Positions 13,272-22,209 of a stretch of 64,000 bases of DNA are shown here, one piece after another. Each line of letters opens with the position of its first letter. The stretch's first letter is position 1. The DNA comes from Lachnospiraceae bacterium (GTDB taxonomy: Bacteria > Bacillota > Clostridia > Lachnospirales > Lachnospiraceae), in the NCBI GenBank assembly GCA_017463255.1, contig JAFTPP010000034.1, forward strand, positions 1 through 64,000, written 5' to 3'. The notes under the pieces are model-generated. The model made no database searches. It was not told the DNA's origin and was given only the letters and a program-made list of their open reading frames with translations. A program made the position numbers and the translations under genes.

Positions 13272-15926
13272 TTATTTTACTTCAATGGCATCAAAGTTAA
13301 AGGTTCCCTCTACGATGCTTAATGTTATTTTTTTACTTCCTTCCGGTAATCCCGTTAAAAGGTACGGGCACTGGCGTTCCACAGAGTCAGTAAATACTAC
13401 CCCTGAAGCAAAGGCTACATCATCTACCAGAATATCTGCAACCACTCCTTTAGAAGTACCGATAAACGCAACCTCAGAAGCATCAGTAGTAAAGCTTACA
13501 GAATCACCCGTTGTTCCCTCTGCCACAGTTCTCTGATAATTCTTGTATGAACACATGGTATTAAAATACCAGCCGGCATCCTCAACCACATTGCTTCCTA
13601 CAGAGTATTCCATTCCCGGTGCAAAGTTATCAAGTCTTGTAATATAAGGATTCACTCCCTCGATTGCCTCTACCTTCAAGTTGTCAAAATAGTTATTCTG
13701 ATAATCACTGTAAAGCGCCACACGTCCTGCATGATTGCCTGCTGACACATCTGTCACATCGATTACTGCATTGCCGTCAACAAAGCAGGTAATCTGTTTA
13801 CCCAACACTTGAATTGCAAGATTATGCCATGCGGTTGTATCAAATCCTGTTACAGTAGCTTCAGCAATAACATTACTGTTACTCATGAGTTTACATGTTC
13901 CGTCTTCATATACACGTAATGAGTATCCGCTTACATTCCAGTCAGCAAGATTGTATCTTGCACCTACACCCACATAGTTCACAGCGCCTTCTTTGGTTGC
14001 AGTTGCTTTGGTGTCAGCAAAGTGGGCATCCACACTTACCTTATAGTCGGACCATCTGTCATCTCCAAGGTTGGTGGTTGCTTCCGGAGTGCTGCCCCAG
14101 TCAGTAGGCTTAATATCATAATTAATTTTTTGAAGAAGTACATTACCGTTTTCTGTTTTTTCTACTTCAAATGCACCACCCTGATCTGTTGTGTAGCGAG
14201 GAGCCATACCACGTTTTTCAAGGTAATCCGCAGCATAGTCCCCATATTCATAATCATCTGAATATGGAAGTGATAGAATCTCACTTACAGGCGCTTCTTT
14301 TAACTCCGGTTCTTTAACCTCAAGGGTTGTTACCGTCATTAATGAATATGGTTCAAGGCAAATGTCTGCATAGTACACGCCCTTTTGTCTCTGCTGGGTT
14401 TTCAGTACACCAAGGTACTGATAGTAGTTAGCATCATAAGCCTGTTCATTATTCTGGGGGCCTTTTGTTTCCCAAATATGAAGATTCGCTGCATTCAAAT
14501 TAGAGATCTGGAAAGAATATTTAATTCTCTCCGGAGAATTATTCACTAATACAGTGGTAAAATTGCCGTTTGCCTCTTCTACTGCAGTCATATAGTTAAA
14601 AGTAGAATCAACCAACGCATGGCCATCACCGCCTGCTTTACCATCACCAAAGCAAGCTTCGCGTAATACAGACCAGCCCTCTTTCATAAATTGGGTAAAA
14701 TGCATGGTCATATAAAAACCGGAATCTAAGTGATAAGCACCGCTCCATGGCTCATTTGCCGTAATTAACTGCTTAGGATAGTAAGTTACACCATCATAGT
14801 AAGCACTGATAACAGGCTGGAATTCATACATGGTCATTCCTTCTGCTGCCGCCTGGGTAATTCGTGTGGCAATATCTAACATACCGTTAATGTCACTCAT
14901 GCCGCTTCCTGTACCATCATACTTATGGGTTCCCTCTTCATAGCTCATCGGAGAAGAACCTTCAGAAAACCAAATCTTTTTGCCCAATTCTTCCTTAATG
15001 GTAAGAACTCTGCTATTGGTAAAAGAAGTATAGTGGGAGGTAAATACATCAATGGCATTTCTAAGCTCTTCATCATCAACGATTGGCTTTGCAAGATCCC
15101 AAGTTCCCACACCTTCACCGGCTACAATTTTGATTGCACCATAATCATATCTTTCATCTGTTTCTTCTTCTAAGGCTTTTGCTAAATATTTGATGAAATC
15201 TTTGTCAGCAGACCTTTCATTTCTGGTTGCCGTTACATAAGAAAATTCAATGCCGTAAGTATCATAAGCTGCATCAAGGATTTCCTTATACCACTGATAT
15301 AACGCTGCATGCTTATCCTCTGCATTATTAACCCATGCAGGAATACCCCAATATAACATATCTAACTTTAAGTCAGGATTAATGGTTAAGGCATCTGCCG
15401 CAAGTTGGAATCCTGCGCCCCTTGTTACATCAGCCGCTTCATCCACACTTCTTTTTACTGCAGGCTCTGTTCCGGAAGAAGAATCCACATCAGCTCCCAT
15501 TTCAAGCTTTAATAGGCTTAAGTTCATGCCTGATTCCCCAAACATGTACTCTAAAAGCTGCCAATACACTTCCGGATTTTCTGCCTTATAATCAATGAGT
15601 AATCTGGATGAGTTATTGGCACTTACCATTCCAAGTCCGTCAAAGACCAAAGACTCTCCAAACTGCGCCAGTGAACCATCAATAACAATTTCGTGCTTCT
15701 TTGTCACATTCTCTGTATCAAATTCTACTTCTTTTACATCCACTTCGGTATCCTCCGCGGTTTGATTATTTCCTGCATTTTCATCAGCATTGTCGCTTCC
15801 CGGTGCCTGCACATCCGTATTGCCGGTCTGTGTGTCAGCTTCACCGGTTGTTTTTTTACCACAACCGGCGCCTAAGCCTAACACCAACATAAAAATAAGC
15901 AGGAGACTTAATTTTTTCTTATACAT
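13272..15926 (-). CDS. GH59 family glycosidase (galactosylceramidase-like), multidomain lipoprotein
   Basis: This 884-residue lipoprotein (LVLGLGAGC, lipid Cys22) has a ~70-residue acidic linker. Residues about 90-560 are a GH59 catalytic region: FDGLGMVSANNSSRLLIDY, LSLLKLEMGADVDSSSGTEP, MLYWGIPAWV, the acid/base Glu237 in TRNERS, the nucleophile Glu322 in WFSEGSSP, then a beta-sandwich. A laminin-G/concanavalin-like domain follows (about 620-775, YVGVGARYNLADWNVSGYSL), and then a terminal beta-sandwich carbohydrate-binding-like domain (about 785-884). The family includes galactocerebrosidase and microbial beta-galactosidases/galactanases. In a gut bacterium, a galactan or mucin glycan is a likelier substrate than ceramide. 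The gene is downstream of the companion lipoprotein, 37 bp apart. Confidence 0.88.
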   Translation of the reverse strand: MYKKKLSLLLIFMLVLGLGAGCGKKTTGEADTQTGNTDVQAPGSDNADENAGNNQTAEDTEVDVKEVEFDTENVTKKHEIVIDGSLAQFGESLVFDGLGMVSANNSSRLLIDYKAENPEVYWQLLEYMFGESGMNLSLLKLEMGADVDSSSGTEPAVKRSVDEAADVTRGAGFQLAADALTINPDLKLDMLYWGIPAWVNNAEDKHAALYQWYKEILDAAYDTYGIEFSYVTATRNERSADKDFIKYLAKALEEETDERYDYGAIKIVAGEGVGTWDLAKPIVDDEELRNAIDVFTSHYTSFTNSRVLTIKEELGKKIWFSEGSSPMSYEEGTHKYDGTGSGMSDINGMLDIATRITQAAAEGMTMYEFQPVISAYYDGVTYYPKQLITANEPWSGAYHLDSGFYMTMHFTQFMKEGWSVLREACFGDGKAGGDGHALVDSTFNYMTAVEEANGNFTTVLVNNSPERIKYSFQISNLNAANLHIWETKGPQNNEQAYDANYYQYLGVLKTQQRQKGVYYADICLEPYSLMTVTTLEVKEPELKEAPVSEILSLPYSDDYEYGDYAADYLEKRGMAPRYTTDQGGAFEVEKTENGNVLLQKINYDIKPTDWGSTPEATTNLGDDRWSDYKVSVDAHFADTKATATKEGAVNYVGVGARYNLADWNVSGYSLRVYEDGTCKLMSNSNVIAEATVTGFDTTAWHNLAIQVLGKQITCFVDGNAVIDVTDVSAGNHAGRVALYSDYQNNYFDNLKVEAIEGVNPYITRLDNFAPGMEYSVGSNVVEDAGWYFNTMCSYKNYQRTVAEGTTGDSVSFTTDASEVAFIGTSKGVVADILVDDVAFASGVVFTDSVERQCPYLLTGLPEGSKKITLSIVEGTFNFDAIEVK

Positions 15927-15963
15927 ATTTTACATGCCCCCAATTTTATTACCATCTTAATAA

Positions 15964-16629
15964 TTAGTCTAATTTACCCGAAGTAAATAGAGCTATTTCA
16001 CTTGCATCTGTGATTGCCTGTGCTTCTACTAACTCGACAACAGTTGCTGTTGTTTCTGTAAGACCCGGGAATACCATCTGTAAAGATTCTACTTTACTAA
16101 TCGGTGCTCCTAATGCTTTGGTTGCATCAAATACAAACTGATAAGTTCCGTCGCCTGTAACTGTTAGCTGATCAGCTGCAGAAGTATTATCCCATAATGA
16201 TACTGTGCCGTCTGCTGTAGCTAACTGATAGCACCAGTACATGTTCTGTTCAGTGCAATCCATATTGCTAACCTTAAAGGTTACAACCACTGCTGCTGTA
16301 TTTTCAGGTACCATGTCACAGCTATAAACAGATAATTCAGGGTCAAATGCTGTAGAAATCTTAATCCATGCTTTCCAGTCATCTCCGCCATCTTCCACAA
16401 TATCTACCAGGTTAATCTTTTTCGGATTTCCCTGTTCTACCAGTCTGACTGCAGATGCTGCCTTGGGTGCTTCTGGTTCTGTGTCTTTTTCATCTGTTCC
16501 TGTAGCATCCTGTCCTGCATCTTCCACAGTACTCTGAGTATCTTTATCTTCGCCCTTATCCTTTGAGCCACATGCTGTTAATGCAAGTACTGCTACTGCC
16601 ATCATACATAATAATTTTCTAAGTTTCAT
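15964..16629 (-). CDS. beta-sandwich lipoprotein, putative carbohydrate-binding partner of GH59
   Basis: This 221-residue lipoprotein has AGGAGG at the start and signal LLCMMAVAVLALTACG (lipid Cys20). A Glu/Asp/Thr linker is followed by a domain of about 150 residues with alternating strands (KKINLVDIVEDGGDDWKAWI, AVVVTFKVSNMDCTEQNMYW, GDGTYQFVFDATKALGAPIS). Its pattern resembles carbohydrate-binding modules of the galactose-binding-like fold that end in a strand-rich QMVFPG segment. It shares an operon with the GH59 gene and may capture the same glycan. The AraC gene divergent from it is the likely regulator, now damaged. Confidence 0.65.
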   Translation of the reverse strand: MKLRKLLCMMAVAVLALTACGSKDKGEDKDTQSTVEDAGQDATGTDEKDTEPEAPKAASAVRLVEQGNPKKINLVDIVEDGGDDWKAWIKISTAFDPELSVYSCDMVPENTAAVVVTFKVSNMDCTEQNMYWCYQLATADGTVSLWDNTSAADQLTVTGDGTYQFVFDATKALGAPISKVESLQMVFPGLTETTATVVELVEAQAITDASEIALFTSGKLD

Positions 16630-16776
16630 ATCCGTATCCTCCTACTGTCCCTATTTGAACATTTTGTTTATGTTGTTAACCCCATAATATCCATTATTGC
16701 GCGAAAGAACAATGAATGGTATTATCTATATTGAACAATTTGAACATTTTGTATATATATTTAACGGAGGAAAACT

Positions 16777-17639
16777 ATGTGGTATTATATGTATCCTGAT
16801 TCTGCAGGCGTTGATGATTTACCTTATTTTCTTCATAGCATTGGTCAACATGATTTACAACCTCGAATCCTGAAACCTGATGGGGATGGTATGACCAGTT
16901 TTTCTATAATACCAAGGGGGATGGCACTCTGATTTTGCAAGGAAAAAAATATAACCTTCCCGCAGGCTGTGGCTTTTTTATTCCGGCCCATATGCCCCAT
17001 GAATATTATCCCAACGGCACAACATGGGATATCCGCTGGATGGTACCAAGAGGATCGGGGCTTCCGCTTTTATACGAAAAATTAGGAATCAAAGCAGGGG
17101 TATATCATCTGTGGAATTTAACAGGGCTTGAAATTCAGATGAATAAGATGCGTGACGAGCTTTTAAATGATACTACCTATGGTAACTACTATGCTTCCTC
17201 CCATGTACAGGAATATATTATGGAGTTTGCCAAACAGGCTGAGTTGTTAAAAAAGAAACCGGCACCTGCACCTAATGAAGACACCGGTAATAAAAAGAGA
17301 AATACTTATCAAAAGCATATGAATTTAGTAAGCGATTATGTGGACCACCAATATATGAACCGCATCACAGAAAAAGACTTATGCACACTACTTGATGTAA
17401 CGCCGCAGCATCTGTGCAGAATTCTCCGAGCCTGCACCGGTATGAGTCCCGTCGAATATATCAATCATATCCGGATTAAAAAAGCAAAGGAATATTTAGG
17501 ATTTACCAATGTGAATGCTTGTGAGATTGCACGCCGCTGCGGATATGAAAACAATAATTATTTCTGGCGCACATTTAAGAAAGCAACCGGATTATCTCCG
17601 GGAGAATACCGAAAGCGCTATCACGCGGTAGAATTGTAA
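16777..17639 (+). pseudogene. AraC-family regulator with a one-base frameshift
   Basis: The natural start is ATG 16777 behind CGGAGG. The first frame reads MWYYMYPDSAGVDDLPYFLH and then loses register near 16890, stopping at a TGA at about 16930. In the shifted frame the expected cupin-domain sequence continues at once (YDQFFYNTKGDGTLILQG), and it runs to 17639. Restoring one T in the GGTATGACC stretch would rejoin the two frames into about 287 residues. The rest holds a cupin-like ligand domain, then two C-terminal HTH motifs (ITEKDLCTLLDVTPQHLCRI and NACEIARRCGYENNNYFWRT, ending FKKATGLSPGEYRKRY). A shorter protein from TTG 16935 would lack part of the sensor domain. It is divergent from the GH59 operon. 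A sequencing error is the alternative. Confidence 0.8.
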
Positions 17640-17642
17640 AAA

Positions 17643-17676
17643 TACCCTCCTTACCGGATGTCCGGTAAAGAGGGTA
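17643..17676. terminator. terminator between AraC gene and mtnN
   Basis: A sixteen-base stem TACCCTCCTTACCGGA / TCCGGTAAAGAGGGTA has a two-base apex and one wobble pair. The minus-strand side is followed by TATTTTTA, so it probably serves mtnN and also the AraC transcript. Confidence 0.8.
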
Positions 17677-17710
17677 CATATCATTTTTTGACAAAAGGGG
17701 CTTTCGTTTT

Positions 17711-18397
17711 TTATAACATGGTAATGAGTTTTTCCATAACCTTAGTGGAATTTGCAGAAGCAATTTTTACAAATTCCGGATAGTCCATGTGGGATTGATT
17801 GTCTGCGGAATCTGAAATGGCTCTGATAACAGCAAACGGAACTTTATTAACATAGCATACTTGTCCGATTGCAGCGCCTTCCATTTCGCAGGCAATGGCT
17901 CCAAACTGATTTACGATATATTCTTTTTTTGCCTTATCTGCTACAAACTGGTCTCCGGAAGCAATGGTTCCGCGCTTGGTGTTAAAAGAAAGACTCTTAA
18001 CGCAGTTTTCAATGGTTGAAACTAAGGCTTCATCACATGGAATTTCAATGATATTAATACCTGAAATAAGTCCCACCGGGTCGCCGATTGCCGAGGTATC
18101 CATGTCATGCTCTACCATATTGTCTGCAATGGCAATATCCGCAATGCCAAGGTCTTTGGTAAGAGTTCCTGCAACACCCACGTTAATAATCTGTTTTGGG
18201 GCAAATTTTAAAATCATAGTCTGGGTACACATTCCGGCAAATACTTTACCGATACCGCAAACTGCTGCCACAACGTCCTTTCCGTGAATCTGACCTGTTG
18301 TAAAAGTAATACCGCTGATTACGGTATCCTGCTTATTATCCATAAGTCCTTTGATGGCTTCCATCTCGACGCTCATGGCTCCGATAATTCCTATCAT
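17711..18397 (-). CDS. mtnN: 5'-methylthioadenosine/S-adenosylhomocysteine nucleosidase
   Basis: This 228-residue protein starts at ATG 18397 with AAAGGAAAAG upstream; the frame could be read from 18454, but the family starts at MIGIIGAMSVEM. The conserved general acid Glu in GAMSVEMEAI, the CEMEGAAIGQV motif and the catalytic Asp in AISDSADNQS are present. It removes adenine from S-adenosylhomocysteine and methylthioadenosine. S-ribosylhomocysteine made here is the substrate of LuxS, encoded two genes upstream in the same direction, so the pair forms the activated-methyl-cycle route to the AI-2 precursor. Confidence 0.95.
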   Translation of the reverse strand: MIGIIGAMSVEMEAIKGLMDNKQDTVISGITFTTGQIHGKDVVAAVCGIGKVFAGMCTQTMILKFAPKQIINVGVAGTLTKDLGIADIAIADNMVEHDMDTSAIGDPVGLISGINIIEIPCDEALVSTIENCVKSLSFNTKRGTIASGDQFVADKAKKEYIVNQFGAIACEMEGAAIGQVCYVNKVPFAVIRAISDSADNQSHMDYPEFVKIASANSTKVMEKLITML

Positions 18398-18453
18398 ACT
18401 TTTCTTTTCCTTTCCACGCCCTGTCGACATCACGACCAGGTTTTTCACTGACA

Positions 18454-19092
18454 TTATGCATTCTGCTTATCTTGCCCTTCCCAGGCAACAAGCATATTTT
18501 TGTCCCGTCTGACCAATATCCAGTAGATTACAAAGGTTGCAATCTGAATCAGGTAATAGATAAGCGGCACTACAATAAATCCAAAGAAATAGATAACTGC
18601 TGCCACAATACCTGTTCCCATGCTTAACATGGCAGCAATAACCGTTATATTGTTATAGCTGTGATTCTCTGTGGATTCTAACTGGTGGCACAAGGAATAC
18701 ATTGCACTGAATACTGCAATGGCTTCTAATGCTGCTGCCACAAAATAGATTCCGTATCCTATCTGGAATCTGTCATGACCATTTAAGATAAAGGGCATTA
18801 CATAGCGGAAAACATATGCTCCTAAAGCAAGTCCCGTCCACATTAATGTCTTTAAAAATCTCCTGTTTTTTATTCCTAACATTACTGAAGCTATGGCAAG
18901 AAGTATATAACCTGCCGCGTCAGAGAAAATATCAGCCTTTAAGGTATGACCTATAACATGGTCAATTACAAGACTAACTGTTTCAGGAGCCTCCGTCTTA
19001 AACTCCTCAAATGCGGGATAGCTTACCGTACTGATTCTTACATCAACCACAATTAACAGCAATGCTATCAGTAAAAGATAATATTTTTTCAT
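18454..19092 (-). CDS. multi-pass membrane protein between luxS and mtnN
   Basis: This 212-residue protein has AAAGGA at its start. It has about five membrane segments (near 4-18, 60-72, 85-105, 118-140, 155-200) and a short charged C-terminus. I recognise no family. It lies 21 bp after luxS and its stop is 57 bp before the mtnN start, so all three are probably one transcript. A role in AI-2 or metabolite traffic is a guess from context. The segment ISTVSYPAFEEFKTEAPETV between the first two helices would be extracellular. Confidence 0.7.
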   Translation of the reverse strand: MKKYYLLLIALLLIVVDVRISTVSYPAFEEFKTEAPETVSLVIDHVIGHTLKADIFSDAAGYILLAIASVMLGIKNRRFLKTLMWTGLALGAYVFRYVMPFILNGHDRFQIGYGIYFVAAALEAIAVFSAMYSLCHQLESTENHSYNNITVIAAMLSMGTGIVAAVIYFFGFIVVPLIYYLIQIATFVIYWILVRRDKNMLVAWEGQDKQNA

Positions 19093-19113
19093 TCTGTTCC
19101 TTTCACTCTGCCC

Positions 19114-19584
19114 TTATTTATTATAAACAAAGGTGTTCTCTTTTGCGTTTAAAATATCAAGATATTTCTTTGCTTCTGCTTTTGCAAGATTTACATCTAA
19201 GTTACGGTAATTACCGCACTCGATTTCGCTACAACCAAACATCTCTCCGTCGTATTCTACAATGCTTTCTAAAACCCACTTTACAATTTCGAGTACCTTT
19301 TCATTGTCTGCATTACGGATTAACAGGTAGTTCCCGGTCTGGCACCCCATAGGTCCAAAATAGATTACCTGATCTTTAATCTCTGAGTTCCTGATAAAAG
19401 TGGCAAACATATGCTCTAAGGAATGAAGGGTTGCGTTATCCACAAGATCCCCTGTATTCGGCTTTCTCATCCTCAAATCATAAGTGGTAATATCATCATC
19501 CACTCTGGAAATATAGATTCCCGGGTCAAGAACCCTGTGATCTACTGTAAAACTTGTTATTTTCTGAATTTCTTGATTTGCCAT
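19114..19584 (-). CDS. luxS: S-ribosylhomocysteine lyase
   Basis: This 156-residue protein is of normal length. The metal ligands are His54 and His58 in the HSLEHMF motif and Cys123 (EIECGNYRNLD); the catalytic Cys81 is in GPMGCQTGNYLL. It splits S-ribosylhomocysteine into homocysteine and DPD, the precursor of autoinducer-2. It is first in the luxS - membrane protein - mtnN run. A good AGGAGATAG site precedes the ATG. Confidence 0.97.
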   Translation of the reverse strand: MANQEIQKITSFTVDHRVLDPGIYISRVDDDITTYDLRMRKPNTGDLVDNATLHSLEHMFATFIRNSEIKDQVIYFGPMGCQTGNYLLIRNADNEKVLEIVKWVLESIVEYDGEMFGCSEIECGNYRNLDVNLAKAEAKKYLDILNAKENTFVYNK

Positions 19585-19678
19585 GTTTATTCTATCTCCT
19601 ATTCTGTCCCCTAGGACATCCTTCTTTATCCGCTTTACTCACCAATATAATATTACTGAGCTTCTCTTTTCTGCGTCA

Positions 19679-20635
19679 CTATACTATCCACGCTCTGTCT
19701 TTTCCTTCAACAAAGTCTCTTACATTATCCATAACGCCCTGCACAAGGCGGGTTCTGGATTCCGTACTTGCCCACGCAAGATGTGGAGTAATGATTAACT
19801 TTTCTGAATCCATAATCTTTCCTAACGGATTATCTGCTGCAATTGGCTCTTTTTCCAAAACATCAAGACCTGCTGCCGCAATGGTTCCGTTCATTAATGC
19901 ATCGTATAAATCCTGCTGTTTTACAATAGGACCTCTTGCCACATTAATAAGAATTGCGGACGGCTTCATAAGGCTTAATGTCTGCTTATTGATGATGCCC
20001 CTTGTTCTGTCTGATAACGGACAGTGCAAAGACAATACATCCGAACGTCTGCACAAATCCTCTAAACTTACTCTTTCGTATTCTTCTAAATCCGTATTCC
20101 CTGATGCGGAATAGTAAATTACATTACAACCAAAGGCTTTGGCAATGGTGGCAACCTTTTTCCCGATATTACCCATTCCGATAATACCCCAGGTTTTTCC
20201 TGCAAGCTCCCAGAAAGACTTTCCATAATAACTGAAACAGTCCCCCGCTCCATATGCACCACTTTTGACATAAGTGTCATAATGTGGAAGCTTTTCCAAA
20301 AGATACAACGTAAGGGCAAAAGTATGCTGCACTACTGCGTCAGTAGAATAATTGCTAACATTGGCTACCCTGATTCCTCTTTTCTTACAGTACTCCAAAT
20401 CCACTACATCATAACCCGTTGCGGAAATTGCAATTAACTTTAAGTTCAAGGCATCCTTTAAGGTTTCTTCATTCATAACGCACTTATTTATGACAACTAT
20501 GTCAGCGTCTTTAACCCGCTCAGCAATGAGTTCCTTTGGCGTATTGGAATACTCAATTACTTTACCATATTTCCCATAACCGGAAACGTCTATATCACGA
20601 CCTACACTGTCGCGTTCCAATAATACGATTTTCAT
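19679..20635 (-). CDS. D-isomer-specific 2-hydroxyacid dehydrogenase
   Basis: This 318-residue protein starts at MKIVLLERDS (ATG 20635, AGAGGA upstream); a longer frame from 20665 lacks support. The NAD-binding fold contains WGIIGMGNIGKKVA. The catalytic triad is Arg in NVARGPIV, Glu in VLEKEPIA and His in TPHLAWAS. It reduces a 2-oxoacid to the D-hydroxyacid or the reverse; the substrate (glycerate, lactate, phosphoglycerate or other) cannot be read from the sequence. It lies 95 bp upstream of luxS in the same direction, so co-transcription is possible but unproven. Confidence 0.92.
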   Translation of the reverse strand: MKIVLLERDSVGRDIDVSGYGKYGKVIEYSNTPKELIAERVKDADIVVINKCVMNEETLKDALNLKLIAISATGYDVVDLEYCKKRGIRVANVSNYSTDAVVQHTFALTLYLLEKLPHYDTYVKSGAYGAGDCFSYYGKSFWELAGKTWGIIGMGNIGKKVATIAKAFGCNVIYYSASGNTDLEEYERVSLEDLCRRSDVLSLHCPLSDRTRGIINKQTLSLMKPSAILINVARGPIVKQQDLYDALMNGTIAAAGLDVLEKEPIAADNPLGKIMDSEKLIITPHLAWASTESRTRLVQGVMDNVRDFVEGKDRAWIV

Positions 20636-20847
20636 ATTAATCCTCTCATCACTGAAAATATACATGTTTTATTTTAATGAGTTTTGCCATATCAGTCAAG
20701 GAAAGACAGCGAAATAGATGCAGATAGGATAAAAACAGAATATATAATAGATTTATACAATTATTGCAATACATTGTTCTAGTGAGAATGCAATTCTATA
20801 TGCTAGACTTGGCATAGAAAGAATCAATAAAGCAAGGAGGGCTGCTT

Positions 20848-21789
20848 ATGTTTACACCTATCAATCCAAATGCAAGTAAAGAAGTAAAAGATTTACTGAA
20901 TTACTTTGAATCCATTCAGGGAAATGGAATTCTTACAGGTCAGCACACCCAGACCATAGAGCAAAAAGAATTAAGTCATATTGAGCAAAAAACCGGTAAA
21001 CTTCCGGCTGTCTGCGGTTTTGAGCTCCTTGCTTATTCACCAAATATCAGATATGAAACCTGCGACGAAGTATGCCTAAAGGAAGTCTATGAAAACAGAG
21101 ATACCTTAAAGAAAGCATATGAATGGGCAGCGCGCGGTGGAATTGTGACCTTCACCTGGCATTGGTATTCCCCTATCGGAGGCCATGATAAATCATTTTA
21201 TACGGAAAAAACTGATTTCGATGCCTCCTTGGTTTTAGTTGAAGGTACTCCTGAACGGGAAGCTTTTTATCATGACATGGATGTCATGGCAGAATTATTA
21301 CGGGGTTTCCAAGAAAAAAGAATCCCCATCCTCTGGCGTCCGTTTCATGAAGCTAACGGAAAGTGGTTCTGGTGGGGAGCAAAAGGACAGGAAGTAGTTC
21401 GTGAACTTTATCGTTTGATGTATCACTATTTTACGGATGTGAAGCATCTGAATAACTTAATCTGGGTATGGAATAATGATGTAAAAGAAGGCTATGTGGG
21501 AGACGAGTACTGTGATATCTTAAGCGCGGATTATTATCCCCCCGCATATAATCACACTCCATTAAAAGAGCAGTATAATTTGCTTCGAAGCATCTCTTCC
21601 ACAAAACCTCTCGCCATTGGTGAAATCGGACCTCTTCCGGATATTTCTGCCATGAAAGAAGCAGGAACAGACTGGTTATGGTTTATGATGTGGAGCAATG
21701 ACTTTGCCTGCACGGACCGCTTTACTACGGATGAAACATTTAAGGAACAATATAGTCATCCCTATGCGATTAATTTGGATGAAATTTAA
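20848..21789 (+). CDS. GH26 family beta-mannanase-type glycoside hydrolase, cytoplasmic
   Basis: This 313-residue protein starts after CAAGGAGGGCTGCTT. It has no signal peptide, so it acts inside the cell. The GH26 features are GILTGQH, FTWHWYSPIGG, the acid/base Glu168 in WRPFHEANGKWFWWG and the nucleophile Glu259 in AIGEIGP. The missing export signal suggests action on imported manno-oligosaccharides (endo or exo). It stands alone with its own 180-bp upstream region, which has an imperfect inverted repeat ATTGCA...ATGCAAT (near 20763-20791) as a possible operator. No mannoside transporter is adjacent. Confidence 0.92.
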   Translation: MFTPINPNASKEVKDLLNYFESIQGNGILTGQHTQTIEQKELSHIEQKTGKLPAVCGFELLAYSPNIRYETCDEVCLKEVYENRDTLKKAYEWAARGGIVTFTWHWYSPIGGHDKSFYTEKTDFDASLVLVEGTPEREAFYHDMDVMAELLRGFQEKRIPILWRPFHEANGKWFWWGAKGQEVVRELYRLMYHYFTDVKHLNNLIWVWNNDVKEGYVGDEYCDILSADYYPPAYNHTPLKEQYNLLRSISSTKPLAIGEIGPLPDISAMKEAGTDWLWFMMWSNDFACTDRFTTDETFKEQYSHPYAINLDEI

Positions 21790-21810
21790 AATAGGAAATT
21801 TAATTTTTCA

Positions 21811-22113
21811 TTAGTGTTTCTCCCTAAATTTATTAAATGCAGTTGCCGCGTCTTGCACTTTATCACTTGTATAGTCTGAATATCCCTTTTCGATTTTTTC
21901 AAGCAACTCCTCATCTGTCATAACATCCGCGTTTACTGACAAGTTCTCTTTTGGCAAAACAACCGAAAACGGAATGCCACCCACCAAAGAAATTTGATTA
22001 AGAAACATGTCTATGGCGACAGACATTGGAATACCAAGCTGGGATAATACTTTCTCTGCTTTTTCTTTCACATTTGGATTTACTCTGAGATTTAGTGTAG
22101 CTGTTTTTTCCAT
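21811..22113 (-). CDS. RelB/DinJ-family antitoxin, without partner toxin
   Basis: This 100-residue protein starts at ATG 22113 behind GAGGTG; the frame runs back to 22143, but that start lies in the operator. Residues 1-45 are the ribbon-helix-helix of the RelB/DinJ family (TATLNLRVNPNVKEKAEKVL, then GIPMSVAIDMFLNQI), followed by the typical VGGIPF segment. The C-terminus (DSDYTSDKVQDAATAFNKFR-like) is the toxin-wrapping part. The next gene downstream is the convergent GH26 gene, 22 bp away, and upstream lies the transporter terminator, so there is no toxin gene on either side. It may be an orphan. Confidence 0.85.
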   Translation of the reverse strand: MEKTATLNLRVNPNVKEKAEKVLSQLGIPMSVAIDMFLNQISLVGGIPFSVVLPKENLSVNADVMTDEELLEKIEKGYSDYTSDKVQDAATAFNKFREKH

Positions 22114-22130
22114 AACAATCACCTCACTCA

Positions 22131-22157
22131 CATTGTAACGCAAATCACGTTACAATG
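22131..22157. promoter_or_regulatory. palindromic operator of the RelB-type gene
   Basis: A perfect inverted repeat, CATTGTAACG and CGTTACAATG with a seven-base spacer, sits directly upstream of the antitoxin RBS. Autoregulation by ribbon-helix-helix antitoxins at such sites is well known, so this is probably its own operator. Confidence 0.75.
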
Positions 22158-22163
22158 CAAGAC

Positions 22164-22196
22164 AAAAGGGAGTGCTTCATAAAAGTACTCCCTTTG
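22164..22196 (-). terminator. terminator of the maltodextrin operon
   Basis: Read on the minus strand, a stem AAAGGGAGTACTT / AAGCACTCCCTTT with a short loop is followed by TTGTCTT. It lies 14 bp after the last permease gene. Confidence 0.8.
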
Positions 22197-22209
22197 TATA
22201 TTCTTTCTA

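Noticed and set aside
16935..17639. A separate AraC protein starting at TTG 16935
   Set aside because: There is no ribosome-binding site at a proper distance, and an N-terminal cupin part in another frame with a good RBS lies just upstream. The frameshifted full-length gene is the better explanation.
19585..19678. A SAM- or SAH-type riboswitch in front of luxS
   Set aside because: The 94-bp gap shows no recognisable riboswitch core or long stem pattern, and I could not fold it with confidence.
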